A stretch of DNA of 64,000 bases from Rhizobium sp. N324 (GCF_001664485.1 NZ_CP013630.1:4383501-4447500); one strand, 5' to 3'; shown: positions 9,674 through 18,890, numbered from the stretch's first letter. Numbers and translations: made by a program. The notes: a model not told the origin generated them from the sequence alone.

Positions 9674-10126
9674 CTAAGGATGCGCGCTGTCGATCGCCGG
9701 CACGGTGAACTTCACGACCTCTCCGCCCAGCACTTCGTGTTCCGGCGTGGCGATTTCGATGAGCACCTTGTGTTCACCAGTCGGCAGGCCGGTCAGGACG
9801 ATAGCGCCGGTACCGCCGGCATCGGCCCAGCGCCAAGGCAGGTCGTCAATGCTGACATGAAGGTGACCGGCCCTCGGCGAGACCTCGCTGGCGCTGGCGC
9901 CGAAGATTGGCAGGATGCGGAAGTTTTCGGTTCGATAGGGAATGATGGCCACCGCTCTCTTCGCGAGCGGTCCCGGAAGCGGCTGATCCACGAAGAGTTT
10001 GGGTGCAGGCTCGTTCTGGATGGGAAGAAACGGCGTGGCTGCATGATGCGGCGTTTGCGCGTGGATGGGCGTGCCGGCGGCAAGCAGTAAAACTGCCGTT
10101 GCGAGGGCTCTTGCGATCGTGGTCAT
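9674..10126 (-). CDS. Exported hypothetical protein (DUF6130-like)
   Basis: A 150-residue protein with a cleavable signal peptide (residues 1-25, ending A-Q). The mature part contains R-A-G-H-L-H-V-S-I-D-D and L-P-T-G-E-H-K-V-L-I-E, a beta-sandwich-like pattern that I associate with DUF6130; this assignment is from memory. It acts in the periplasm if exported. The start at 10126 has AGGAT upstream. It is 92 bp downstream of ohr on the same strand and may be co-transcribed. Function unknown. Confidence 0.6.
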   Translation of the reverse strand: MTTIARALATAVLLLAAGTPIHAQTPHHAATPFLPIQNEPAPKLFVDQPLPGPLAKRAVAIIPYRTENFRILPIFGASASEVSPRAGHLHVSIDDLPWRWADAGGTGAIVLTGLPTGEHKVLIEIATPEHEVLGGEVVKFTVPAIDSAHP

Positions 10127-10218
10127 GACAAAATCCTTTGGAAGTCGCGCCTGAGACCACCGACATATGCCGGGACGCTGGCGCGACGTGGGGTGAACGG
10201 CCCTTGATCGGAGCCCGA

Positions 10219-10626
10219 TCAAGCGACCTTGAGTTCGACGGCAATGTTGCCGCGGGTGGCCTTGGAATAAGGGCAGAGCTGGTGAGCACGCTCGACCAGC
10301 GCCTTGGCGAGATCCGCCTCGATGCCCGGCAGCTTCGCATTCAGCCGCGCCTGCAGCACATAGCCGTCGTCATTCGAGACCAGGTCGATCTCGGCATCGA
10401 TGGCGGCGTCGGCGGGCACACGGAGCTGGCGCTCGGCCGCGGCTCTTCCGATCGCGCCGAGGAAACAGGCCGACCAGCCCGCAGCAAAGAGCTGCTCGGG
10501 ATTTGTGCCTGGGCCCGAGGAACCGGGCGGGGACAGTTTCACATCGAGGCGCCCATCGGAACTGCGAGACGCGCCGTCACGGCCGCCGGTGGTGTTGGTG
10601 GTGCCGGTGTAGATGATTGTCGACAT
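10219..10626 (-). CDS. ohr: Organic hydroperoxide resistance protein (Ohr/OsmC family)
   Basis: A 135-residue thiol peroxidase that reduces organic hydroperoxides using a pair of cysteines. Both are present: the peroxidatic Cys in A-G-W-S-A-C-F-L-G-A and the resolving Cys in H-Q-L-C-P-Y-S-K-A. The N-terminal Y-T-G-T-T-N-T-T-G-G-R-D-G matches the family. No MarR-type OhrR gene is adjacent, so its usual regulator, if present, is elsewhere. Confidence 0.93.
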   Translation of the reverse strand: MSTIIYTGTTNTTGGRDGASRSSDGRLDVKLSPPGSSGPGTNPEQLFAAGWSACFLGAIGRAAAERQLRVPADAAIDAEIDLVSNDDGYVLQARLNAKLPGIEADLAKALVERAHQLCPYSKATRGNIAVELKVA

Positions 10627-11022
10627 TCAGATACTCCTTGTCGGTTTGTTCGACGCCGCCCGGGATCAAGGGAATTGGGCTGCGATGACGGAAAAATGAG
10701 CTCTGCAAGTCCGGTCCGGTAGCGGGCAGAAACGAGAGTGAGCCTCTCGTTTTCGATCAGCGGCGCCTCCGGCAACGAGAAGCGGGATCGCTGCGACAAT
10801 GTCGAAAAGTCTCGTGTTGCGTCCTCATATCCGCGGCGCGCCAGGCGACCGGGTAGACAGGCCTAACGGTTCCCCGACCGTTGAGAACTTGCAGGATTCG
10901 GGAGGCTGCCTCTCGGGTTCTCTCGCTACCGCCGGTGCCGGAATTGCGCGACTTTCAAAGCGCTAACCAGGGATCGTCACCACTGAAGCGGTCCCGCTTT
11001 CACATCCAGCCGGGAGACCGAC
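10627..11022. other. 396-bp gap with no supported gene
   Basis: Between ohr and the DUF2798 gene. Frames that cross it lack ribosome binding sites and family likeness. It must hold the ohr promoter on one strand and that of the DUF2798 gene on the other, but I see no clear OhrR palindrome or strong -35/-10 pair. Confidence 0.5.
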
Positions 11023-11244
11023 ATGAACACGGATTTCAAACGCAAGATCGTCTTCGCTCTATCGATGGGCATCGTAACGACAGGGCTGATCTCTTTTACA
11101 CTGCTTGCGCTCAACCTGGGCTTCTCGAAGGGGTTCGCCCTGACATGGCTCCGCTCGTGGAGCATCGCCTATCTCATCGTCATCCCCGCCATCCTGCTGG
11201 TCGGCCCTCGCCTTCAGGCGCAGATCGATCGCGTCGTTCGTTGA
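11023..11244 (+). CDS. DUF2798 family small membrane protein
   Basis: A 73-residue protein with two hydrophobic helices (about 8-31 and 44-62) separated by F-S-K-G-F-A-L-T-W-L-R-S-W, the conserved centre of DUF2798. GGGAG lies upstream of the start. Function unknown. It is convergent with the LysR gene, 15 bp apart. Confidence 0.8.
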   Translation: MNTDFKRKIVFALSMGIVTTGLISFTLLALNLGFSKGFALTWLRSWSIAYLIVIPAILLVGPRLQAQIDRVVR

Positions 11245-11259
11245 AGGCAGGGGCCAGCT

Positions 11260-12174
11260 TCATTCCGATGAAGGCGCATCGCCGTAGTTGCTGCAAACCG
11301 CGCGAAGGCGGGGGAGCGCCCAATCGATGAAGGCACGCACCTTGAGGGCAAGCAGGCCCTGACGCGAATAGACGATGTTGACCGGCTTGGGCCCGCCGCC
11401 ATAGTCCTTCAGGATCTGCACAAGCGCGCCCGAGGACACTTCCTCCGGAACTTGATAGTCGAAGAGGCGGGCAATGCCGGCCCCCTTTAGCGCGGCGGCG
11501 ACGCAATTGGCCGCCGTGTTCACCTCGATCCGGCTACGCGGCAGGATTTCGACGGGCTTCCCGTCGATCTCGAAACTCCAAAAGAACGACCGCTTGTGGA
11601 ACATGATCCCATCGTGATTGGCAAGTTCGGTCGGATGTTGGGGAAGGCCATGCCGCTCCAGATAGGCCGGACTTGCGCAGGTCAACAGACGGAACTCACC
11701 GGCCTTGACGGCGTGGAGCGAACTGTCTTCCAACTCACCAAGTCGGATGGCGACATCGACCTGCTCATTGACCAGATGAACAGAGCGGTCGATTGAAAGA
11801 ACGTTCAATATCACCTGCGGATGCTCGTTCATGAAATCAAGTGCGATCGGCAGGACATACCGGTGGCCAAACTCGATCGGCATTGTGATGGTCAGCAGTC
11901 CCCGCGGCGTCTGGTACTCGCCAGACGCCCTGCGTTCGACCTCTTCCAGATCGGCGATAATCTTGCGTGCCGCGTCGACATAGTCGCGACCGGCATCGGT
12001 GAGCTGCAGGTTGCGGCTTGTTCGGATGATGAGGTTTGTGCCGAGATATCGCTCCAGATCGGCGACCTTGCGGCTGACGCTCGGCAGCGGTGCGTTCAGC
12101 TTCCGGCTACCCGCCGACAAGCTCCCGGCATCAACCACCGCAAGCAGAACCCGCATTGCATCAAGCCGATCCAT
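11260..12174 (-). CDS. LysR family transcriptional regulator
   Basis: A 304-residue regulator. The N-terminal winged helix-turn-helix spans roughly residues 1-60 (M-D-R-L-D-A-M-R-V-L-L-A-V-V-D-A-G-S-L-S-A, then L-P-S-V-S-R-K-V). A periplasmic-binding-protein-like effector domain follows, of the CrgA/DmlR-like subgroup. The start at 12174 fits the family N-terminus; a long upstream extension in the same frame has no likeness. It is divergent from the EamA exporter gene, the usual LysR arrangement, so it likely controls that gene. Confidence 0.92.
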   Translation of the reverse strand: MDRLDAMRVLLAVVDAGSLSAGSRKLNAPLPSVSRKVADLERYLGTNLIIRTSRNLQLTDAGRDYVDAARKIIADLEEVERRASGEYQTPRGLLTITMPIEFGHRYVLPIALDFMNEHPQVILNVLSIDRSVHLVNEQVDVAIRLGELEDSSLHAVKAGEFRLLTCASPAYLERHGLPQHPTELANHDGIMFHKRSFFWSFEIDGKPVEILPRSRIEVNTAANCVAAALKGAGIARLFDYQVPEEVSSGALVQILKDYGGGPKPVNIVYSRQGLLALKVRAFIDWALPRLRAVCSNYGDAPSSE

Positions 12175-12345
12175 ATTGCCCCGATGGTTGGAAGCCTCTC
12201 TGTTTAGGATATGAGAAATCGGTTCTGCTGAATAGGCGGTTCCGCCGTTCACCTCGGGCCTCGACGACGCAGATCGCCTGACGATCCCAGGCGTATCGAG
12301 AGGGTGGCTCTCATTTTCACCGGGTACCGGCCAAGGCCCGTAGCC

Positions 12346-12358
12346 GGTAAATTTTACC
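12346..12358. promoter_or_regulatory. Palindrome between lysR and exporter gene, possible operator
   Basis: GGTAAA-T-TTTACC is a perfect inverted repeat in the 278-bp divergent region. LysR proteins bind dyads in this position, but nothing else ties the site to this regulator. Confidence 0.35.
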
Positions 12359-12452
12359 CATTCGATCCCATATCCCGCCCGATTGGCCGATCGAAGCGGC
12401 CGGGCGTCACGACGATCAAGGTCCAGCAACCAACGCCAAAAGGGTGAACATT

Positions 12453-13421
12453 ATGGACAGACTCTTCTATGTCGGCGTGTCGGCCGCGCTCTTTGCGGCC
12501 TTTGCCTTTTCGCTCAACTTTGTTGTGCCGTTCATCATCGGTGACTATTCCACCTTTGATTTTGCCCTCATCCGTCATGTCGTCTCGGCCCTCATTGGGC
12601 TTTGCATTCTGTTTTCGCAGAAAGGTGCGATGCGCCATCTCACGCTTCGGAACTGTCTGCAGGCCATCTGGCTCGCCTTCGTCGGATATGTCGGCTACTT
12701 CCTGACCGTGACCGGAGCGGCCGTCTTTGCCGGCCCCGTCATCGCTCCGGCCTTTCTCGGTCTGGTGCCGATCGTATTGATGATCATTGGCAATCAGCGT
12801 CAGGGATCATTGCCGTGGCGATCCCTTATGATGCCTCTGGCGCTGGTGCTGGTCGGCCTTGTTCTCGTCAATGGCACGGCATTCACGGCTGAAGGATTGG
12901 GCTCCGTCGAATCCCTGTGGGTTGGCGTGCTGCTGGCGCTTGCTGCCGTGGGACTTTGGGTCTGGTTCGCTCTTGCCAATCAGGCCGCCCTCGCTGCCCG
13001 ACCAGAAATGCCCTCCGGCGTGTGGTCGGCCCTGATCTTGGTCGGAGGTGGCGTCTTGATGCTGGTCTTCTATCCCGTCGGCGCCGCGATGGACCTGTTC
13101 CAGCTTCCGGTATTGGGATTCGGCTGGGATGCCGCCGGCAGCCTATATGTTTGGGGCGCGTCTTTCGCGCTGCTGGCAACCGTAGGCGGCGTCTGGGCCT
13201 GGAACATCGCATCACGGAGCCTGCCCGTTGCCCTGGCCGCACAGTTGATCGTTTCGGAAACGGCCTTCGGCGTCATCGGAGGACTGGTTGTCCATGCTCG
13301 CTGGCCGACCCCGATCGAAATCGCTGGGGTGGCTGTCCTGATCGCCGGCGTTGTTCTGTCGGTGCGGATTTTCTACGATCGCCAATTTGCATCGGGAAAG
13401 ATATCGCTTGCGCACGAGTGA
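12453..13421 (+). CDS. EamA family (DMT superfamily) transporter
   Basis: A 322-residue inner-membrane protein with about ten hydrophobic helices arranged as two EamA repeats. The second repeat ends with V-A-L-A-A-Q-L-I-V-S-E-T-A-F-G, the conserved closing motif of drug/metabolite exporters. The ATG at 12453 is preceded by AGGGTG at a normal distance; an in-frame GTG at 12444 lies inside that site. The substrate is unknown. Probable target of the divergent LysR regulator. Confidence 0.85.
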   Translation: MDRLFYVGVSAALFAAFAFSLNFVVPFIIGDYSTFDFALIRHVVSALIGLCILFSQKGAMRHLTLRNCLQAIWLAFVGYVGYFLTVTGAAVFAGPVIAPAFLGLVPIVLMIIGNQRQGSLPWRSLMMPLALVLVGLVLVNGTAFTAEGLGSVESLWVGVLLALAAVGLWVWFALANQAALAARPEMPSGVWSALILVGGGVLMLVFYPVGAAMDLFQLPVLGFGWDAAGSLYVWGASFALLATVGGVWAWNIASRSLPVALAAQLIVSETAFGVIGGLVVHARWPTPIEIAGVAVLIAGVVLSVRIFYDRQFASGKISLAHE

Positions 13422-13471
13422 CCCTCCCACGTTCAGCGCATCGCTCCGGCGAGACAGAGCAACCGATGCGT

Positions 13472-14140
13472 TCAAATTCTTCGGTCGAACACAGCAACCG
13501 GCGTCTTCAGACGATAGAGCGTCGTCGGCCGCCGGGCCCGCTCGGTCTGCCGTTTTTCGCCTTCGACCACCTCGAGCAGATCCAGATCATTGATCTTGCG
13601 GCGAAAGGCGCTTTGGTCCAGCCGTTCGCCCATCACCGTTTCATAGATTGCCTGCAGTTCCGACATCGTGAAGACCTCGGGAAGCAGCCTTGCCGGGATG
13701 GTCGAATAGGCGCCCTTGCCGCGCAGCCGCGCCAGCGCGGCGGTGACGATCTCATGATGGTCGAAGGGCAGTTCGCCAGCGGCCTCGACCGGCCGCAATT
13801 CCAGCGGGCCGGCGCCGCCCTCCAACGCTCCCTGCGGGACCAGCGCAAAATAGGCAATCGATACCGACCAGTCGCGAGGATCGCGCCGCGCCGAAGCGAA
13901 GGTCGCCAGCTGTTCGAAGAAAATGCCCTCAAGCCCTGCCTTGGCCTTGAGGATGCGCCGCACCGCCGCCTCCGCATCGGCGTCCTCGTCAATGTGCAGA
14001 TAGCCGCCGATCAGCGCCGGAACGCCGGCAAAGGGCTCGGCGGGCCGCGGCAGCAAGGCCACGCATAATCGTCCTTGGTGCAGCGTCAGCAAGACGATGT
14101 CGACCGTCACGATCGGCCGCGCGAATTCAGCCTCTGCCAT
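13472..14140 (-). CDS. Nudix-fold transcriptional regulator (NrtR / COG4111-like), catalytic glutamates missing
   Basis: A 222-residue protein. Residues 10-140 form a Nudix fold; residues 150-222 look like a winged helix (F-T-M-S-E-L-Q-A-I-Y-E, then F-R-R-K-I-N-D-L). This two-domain plan is that of NrtR, a repressor of NAD metabolism genes that senses ADP-ribose-type ligands. The Nudix box begins normally (G46, E52), but the metal-binding Glu pair is replaced by K65-A66, so hydrolysis is unlikely. The start at 14140 has AGGAAG at good spacing. It is divergent from the VWA gene across an array of 7-bp repeats. Regulatory role inferred. Confidence 0.75.
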   Translation of the reverse strand: MAEAEFARPIVTVDIVLLTLHQGRLCVALLPRPAEPFAGVPALIGGYLHIDEDADAEAAVRRILKAKAGLEGIFFEQLATFASARRDPRDWSVSIAYFALVPQGALEGGAGPLELRPVEAAGELPFDHHEIVTAALARLRGKGAYSTIPARLLPEVFTMSELQAIYETVMGERLDQSAFRRKINDLDLLEVVEGEKRQTERARRPTTLYRLKTPVAVFDRRI

Positions 14141-14199
14141 TGGCATCTTCCTGGTGAGCGTTCCGGGCTCTCATAACGGCCAATCATAAAAATAACAAT

Positions 14200-14234
14200 T
14201 TGCAAATAGCAACTTGCAAAGTGCAATTTGCAAG
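14200..14234. promoter_or_regulatory. Five tandem 7-bp repeats (TTGCAAA-like), candidate operator
   Basis: The units are TTGCAAA, TAGCAAC, TTGCAAA, GTGCAAT, TTGCAAG, with GCAA recurring exactly every 7 bases. The array also contains the dyad CTTGCAAA-N6-TTTGCAAG. It lies 60 bp upstream of the Nudix regulator and 78 bp upstream of the VWA gene, next to the A/T-rich TATATGAT stretch that could be a -10 element. A site for the regulator is inferred. Confidence 0.6.
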
Positions 14235-14312
14235 TCTATATGATAGATAGCGAAGGCAGCGGGCAGGACGCCCGGGCCTGATCGCCAAGGCAACAAGCAA
14301 AGGAGTGATGCC

Positions 14313-15215
14313 ATGGGTATGGGACGTTTCAGCACAGCCGACTGGGCGGCCTACAATGCACGCCATGTGGATGGCCGCAGCCGGTCCGAAGTATTCGGCG
14401 CCACCGGCATCGACCCCCGGTTCGATCCGGCGCGCTTTGCCACCCGCGAGAGCCGCGACAGCGCCTACAATCCGCAGTCGACGCCGATCATTCTCGCCTC
14501 GGATGTGACCGGCTCGATGGGCATGATCGCCCACGAGCTGATGCGCGGCGGGCTCATCACCCTGACATCGGAAATCTATGACCGCCGGCCGGTATCCGAT
14601 CCGCATATCATGGTGGCAGCGATCGGAGATGCGTATACCGATACCGCACCGCTGCAGGCCACCCAGTTCGAGGCCGACATCTCGCTTGCCAACCAGATCC
14701 GCGCGCTGTGGCTCGAAGGCAAGGGCGGCGGCAATGATGGCGAAAGCTACAGCGCCGCCCACCTTCTGGCAGCCCTCAAAACGTCGACCGATGCCTTCGA
14801 AAGGCGCGGCCGCAAAGGCTATCTCTTCACCATCGGCGACGAGCCGGTTCATAATGGCCTGACTGCCGACCAGATCGCTCGCATCTTCGGCATCGAACCG
14901 CCGCGCGGTCTGAGCGCCCGGGAATGCCTTGCGATGGCACAGAGATCCTATGAGGTCTTCCACATCGTCATCCGCGAGGGTTATGCAGCCGCGTGGCTCG
15001 ACCGGGTGCTGCAGAGCTGGCAGCCCTTGCTGCCAGGCAGGACCTTCGTGCTCGACGACCACAGGCGCATTGCCGAGCTGGTGGTCTCGATCATCGAGAT
15101 CACCGAGGGTCGGGACGCCGGCGACGTGGCCGCCAGCTGGCCGGGTGCGGCTGCCGCAGTCGTCGCCAAGGCCATCGGCGAACGCCCGAAGCGGCGCCTG
15201 CTGCCTTTCTTTTGA
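14313..15215 (+). CDS. VWA-like domain protein of unknown function
   Basis: A 300-residue soluble protein without signal peptide. The hydrophobic strand ending I-I-L-A-S-D64-V-T66-G-S68-M-G is a MIDAS-type metal site (D-x-T/S-x-S) as in von Willebrand A domains; I-G-D-E-P-V-H at about 176 fits the later MIDAS aspartate. A Gly-rich segment, G-K-G-G-G-N-D-G-E-S, lies near residue 132. VWA domains usually mediate metal-dependent protein contacts. The start has AGGAG seven bases upstream. The PurA-like gene follows 56 bp later on the same strand. Confidence 0.75.
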   Translation: MGMGRFSTADWAAYNARHVDGRSRSEVFGATGIDPRFDPARFATRESRDSAYNPQSTPIILASDVTGSMGMIAHELMRGGLITLTSEIYDRRPVSDPHIMVAAIGDAYTDTAPLQATQFEADISLANQIRALWLEGKGGGNDGESYSAAHLLAALKTSTDAFERRGRKGYLFTIGDEPVHNGLTADQIARIFGIEPPRGLSARECLAMAQRSYEVFHIVIREGYAAAWLDRVLQSWQPLLPGRTFVLDDHRRIAELVVSIIEITEGRDAGDVAASWPGAAAAVVAKAIGERPKRRLLPFF

Positions 15216-15230
15216 TACGGTATTCTAACT

Positions 15231-15254
15231 GCCCCGGCGCGGTCGCGCCGGGGC
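15231..15254. other. Strong intercistronic stem-loop
   Basis: GCCCCGGCGC-GGTC-GCGCCGGGGC is a perfect 10-bp stem between the VWA and PurA-like genes. No T-run follows, so it may stabilise or partly attenuate the transcript rather than end it. Confidence 0.6.
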
Positions 15255-15271
15255 CATTGAGGAGCAGAATG

Positions 15272-16495
15272 ATGGGTATCCAAGCACAGGCCGTGATCGG
15301 CGCGCTTTATGGCGACGAAGGCAAGGGACTGATGGTCGATCGCCTTGCCGCAGCGACGCCGAGGGCCGTGGTGGTTCGCAGCAATGGCGGCGCTCAGGCG
15401 GGCCACACCGTGGTCGATTCCGCCGGCCGCCGCCATGTCTTCCATCATATCGGCTCGGGCAGCTTTGCCGGGGCCGCCACGCATTTCAGCCGCTTTTTCG
15501 TCGCCCATCCGATGCTGCTGCTCGGCGAGCTGACGGATCTCAGCCAGCTCGGGGTGAGGCCTGAGATCAGCAGCGACCCGCGGGCACCGGTCACCACGCC
15601 CTTCGACGTCATCATCAACCAGGCCTTGGAGCTGGCGCGCGGCACTGCCCGTCACGGCAGCTGCGGCCTCGGCTTCGGCGAAACCATCGAACGCAATCTG
15701 CGCCCGGAATTCGCCCTCTCGACCAAGGATCTGTTCCGCCCCGATCTGCACGCCCGCCTTGTTTCCATCCGCGATGCCTGGGTGCCCGTCCGGCTGGCCG
15801 CACTCGGCATGACCGCCCTGCCCGCAGAGCTGGCCGCCGCGCTGGCCGACGACACCACCATCGCCCGCTTCGAGGCCGATTGCGCCGCCTATCTCGACCG
15901 CGTCACGCTCTGGCCCGACCGGCGGCTGTGCGAACGCGGCGCCGTCATCTTCGAGGCGGCGCAGGGCCTCGGGCTCGATCCGGACTGTGGCGCCTTCCCC
16001 CATGTTACCCGCTCGAATACCGGGCTCGCCAACATGTTCGCTATTGCAGCCGAAGCCGGCATCACCGCGCTCGACGCAACATATGCGACGCGCTGCTACA
16101 CCACCCGGCACGGCGCCGGCCCCCTCAAGGGCGAAGTTGCCGCACTGCCCGGCATCACTGTCGTCGATCCCACCAATGCGCCGAACGAGTGGCAGGGCAG
16201 CCTGAGGCTCGCGCCGCTCGATCTCGGCACGTTGCGCGAGGCGATAACACGCGATCTGACGTTGGACCGCAGCGGCATCACCGTCAAAGCCGGACTGGCG
16301 GTCACCTGCCTCGATCAGGCGGAGGATGGTTTTGCCGTAACGGATGACGGAGAGGCGATACGGCTTGATCCTGCCAAGGCGGCGTCTGACATAGCCGAAC
16401 GCGTCGGCCTGCTGCTCTGGGCCGAAAGCTGGGGACCGCGCCGCGGTGATGTCAGGCTGTATGCAGATGCAGCCGCCGCGAAAGTCGCTGAATAA
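15272..16495 (+). CDS. Adenylosuccinate synthetase-like protein (PurA paralogue), altered active site
   Basis: A 407-residue protein with the PurA GTPase-ligase fold. The IMP/GTP loop is intact (Y-G-D15-E-G-K18-G) and so is A-G-H45-T. F-E-A-A-Q231-G and T-T-R-H-G-A-G-P align with E. coli PurA. The aspartate loop, T-T-G-R-R-R-R in E. coli, is replaced by N-E-W-Q-G-S-L-R-L near 305-313. The guanine-contact T-K-L-D becomes T-C346-L-D348. PurA joins Asp to IMP using GTP; this protein probably uses other substrates. GAGGAG precedes the start; a second ATG lies one codon upstream. Linked to the VWA gene. Confidence 0.8.
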   Translation: MGIQAQAVIGALYGDEGKGLMVDRLAAATPRAVVVRSNGGAQAGHTVVDSAGRRHVFHHIGSGSFAGAATHFSRFFVAHPMLLLGELTDLSQLGVRPEISSDPRAPVTTPFDVIINQALELARGTARHGSCGLGFGETIERNLRPEFALSTKDLFRPDLHARLVSIRDAWVPVRLAALGMTALPAELAAALADDTTIARFEADCAAYLDRVTLWPDRRLCERGAVIFEAAQGLGLDPDCGAFPHVTRSNTGLANMFAIAAEAGITALDATYATRCYTTRHGAGPLKGEVAALPGITVVDPTNAPNEWQGSLRLAPLDLGTLREAITRDLTLDRSGITVKAGLAVTCLDQAEDGFAVTDDGEAIRLDPAKAASDIAERVGLLLWAESWGPRRGDVRLYADAAAAKVAE

Positions 16496-16499
16496 CAAA

Positions 16500-16527
16500 G
16501 AGCCCGCGCGGCAATGCCGGCGGGCTC
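16500..16527. terminator. Bidirectional terminator between purA-like gene and argG
   Basis: GAGCCCGC / GCGGGCTC stem in the 58-bp convergent gap. On the minus strand the stem is followed by CTTTGTTATT, so it mainly serves argG. Confidence 0.7.
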
Positions 16528-16553
16528 ATATTCCGCGTAAACGCGAACGGCGA

Positions 16554-17777
<1,224 letters not shown>

Positions 17778-17889
17778 GATGATGAGGTCCGTTGCATAAA
17801 AGGCCGGCGAAAACCCGGTGTCGCGGCACTTTTAGCGAGATTGACGCGTGACGCAAGGGCAAGTGTGACGCCACCGGCGGCAATAGCGT

Positions 17890-17918
17890 TTGACAGCGGC
17901 AAAGCGGAGCCCATATTC
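17890..17918 (+). promoter_or_regulatory. Sigma-70 type promoter for the SDR gene
   Basis: TTGACA and ATATTC are separated by 17 bases and end 36 bp before the GTG start at 17955. Both hexamers fit the vegetative consensus. Confidence 0.5.
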
Positions 17919-17954
17919 GCCAACGTCCGAGCAATGATCGAGGAGGGGCTCCCC

Positions 17955-18806
17955 GTGACCAATATTCAAGAGATTTTCAAGAAATCCAATGTTGCCGTCA
18001 TCACCGGCGGCGCGTCCGGCATCGGCCTGGCGGCAGCGAAATATTTCGCCGGGCGCGGCATGAGCGTCGCCATCGCCGATCTCGGCGGCGATCGGCTGGC
18101 CGAGGCCGCCGACCAACTCAAGACCATTGCCGGCGAGGAAAATGTGATGGCGGTCGAAACCGACGTCGCATCCCGGGAGTCGCTGGAGGCGCTCGAACGC
18201 GCCGTGCTCCAGCGTTTCGGCCGCGTGCACGTGCTGATGAACAATGCCGGCATCGGCCCGGAAACCTCGATCTTCAGCCCGCAGGCCAACTGGGACCATA
18301 TCTTCGCCGTCAACCTGATGGGCGTCATCAACGGCACGCGCACCTTCGGCCCGAAGATGCTGTCGCACGGCGAACCCGGCCTGATCATCAACACCGGTTC
18401 GAAACAGGGCATCACCACGCCGCCCGGCAATCCCGCCTACAATATCTCCAAATCGGGCGTGAAGGTCTTTACCGAAGCGCTCGAGCATGAGCTTCGCAAC
18501 ATCGACGGCGGAAAGATCTCCGCCCATCTTCTGATCCCCGGCTTCGTCTTCACCGGCCTCACCAAGGGCGACCGCGCGGAAAAGCCGGCCGCCGCCTGGA
18601 CACCGGAGCAGACGGTCGACTTCATGGTCGAGAGCATCGAGCGCGGCGATTTCTATATCCTCTGCCCCGACAACGACGTGGCCCGGCCGGTCGACGAACG
18701 CCGCATGGCCTGGGCGGCCGGCGACATCATCGAGAATCGCCCGCCGCTGTCACGCTGGCACAAGGACTATGCCGACAAGTTCAAGGCCTTCCTCGACCAG
18801 AAGTGA
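17955..18806 (+). CDS. SDR family NAD(P)-dependent oxidoreductase
   Basis: A 283-residue classical short-chain dehydrogenase. The cofactor motif is T-G-G-A-S-G-I-G at about residues 16-23, N-N-A-G follows near 96, and the catalytic Y-N-I-S-K is present after a Ser in N-T-G-S-K-Q. The substrate is unknown. The GTG start at 17955 has a strong AGGAGGGG six bases upstream; an ATG at 17934 is the alternative. A sigma-70-like promoter precedes it. Confidence 0.9.
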   Translation: MTNIQEIFKKSNVAVITGGASGIGLAAAKYFAGRGMSVAIADLGGDRLAEAADQLKTIAGEENVMAVETDVASRESLEALERAVLQRFGRVHVLMNNAGIGPETSIFSPQANWDHIFAVNLMGVINGTRTFGPKMLSHGEPGLIINTGSKQGITTPPGNPAYNISKSGVKVFTEALEHELRNIDGGKISAHLLIPGFVFTGLTKGDRAEKPAAAWTPEQTVDFMVESIERGDFYILCPDNDVARPVDERRMAWAAGDIIENRPPLSRWHKDYADKFKAFLDQK

Positions 18807-18890
18807 TCGGCACTATGAGAAGGTTTGATTGGTAATTTTCTGAAAGCCGGGTAGAAAATCGCCCGATCTTCCCGGCTTTCAGAGCGTGCC

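Noticed and set aside
10881..11330. 149-codon plus-strand frame
   Set aside because: It overlaps the DUF2798 gene in another frame, has no ribosome binding site and no recognisable domain.
12444..12452. GTG as start of the EamA exporter
   Set aside because: It lies inside the AGGGTG that serves as ribosome binding site for the ATG at 12453.
14200..14234. CRISPR-like array
   Set aside because: The units are 7 bp and directly tandem with no spacers, so this is an operator-like array and not CRISPR.
14981..16498. 505-codon frame antisense to the PurA-like gene
   Set aside because: The plus-strand frame has strong PurA motifs; the antisense frame has none.
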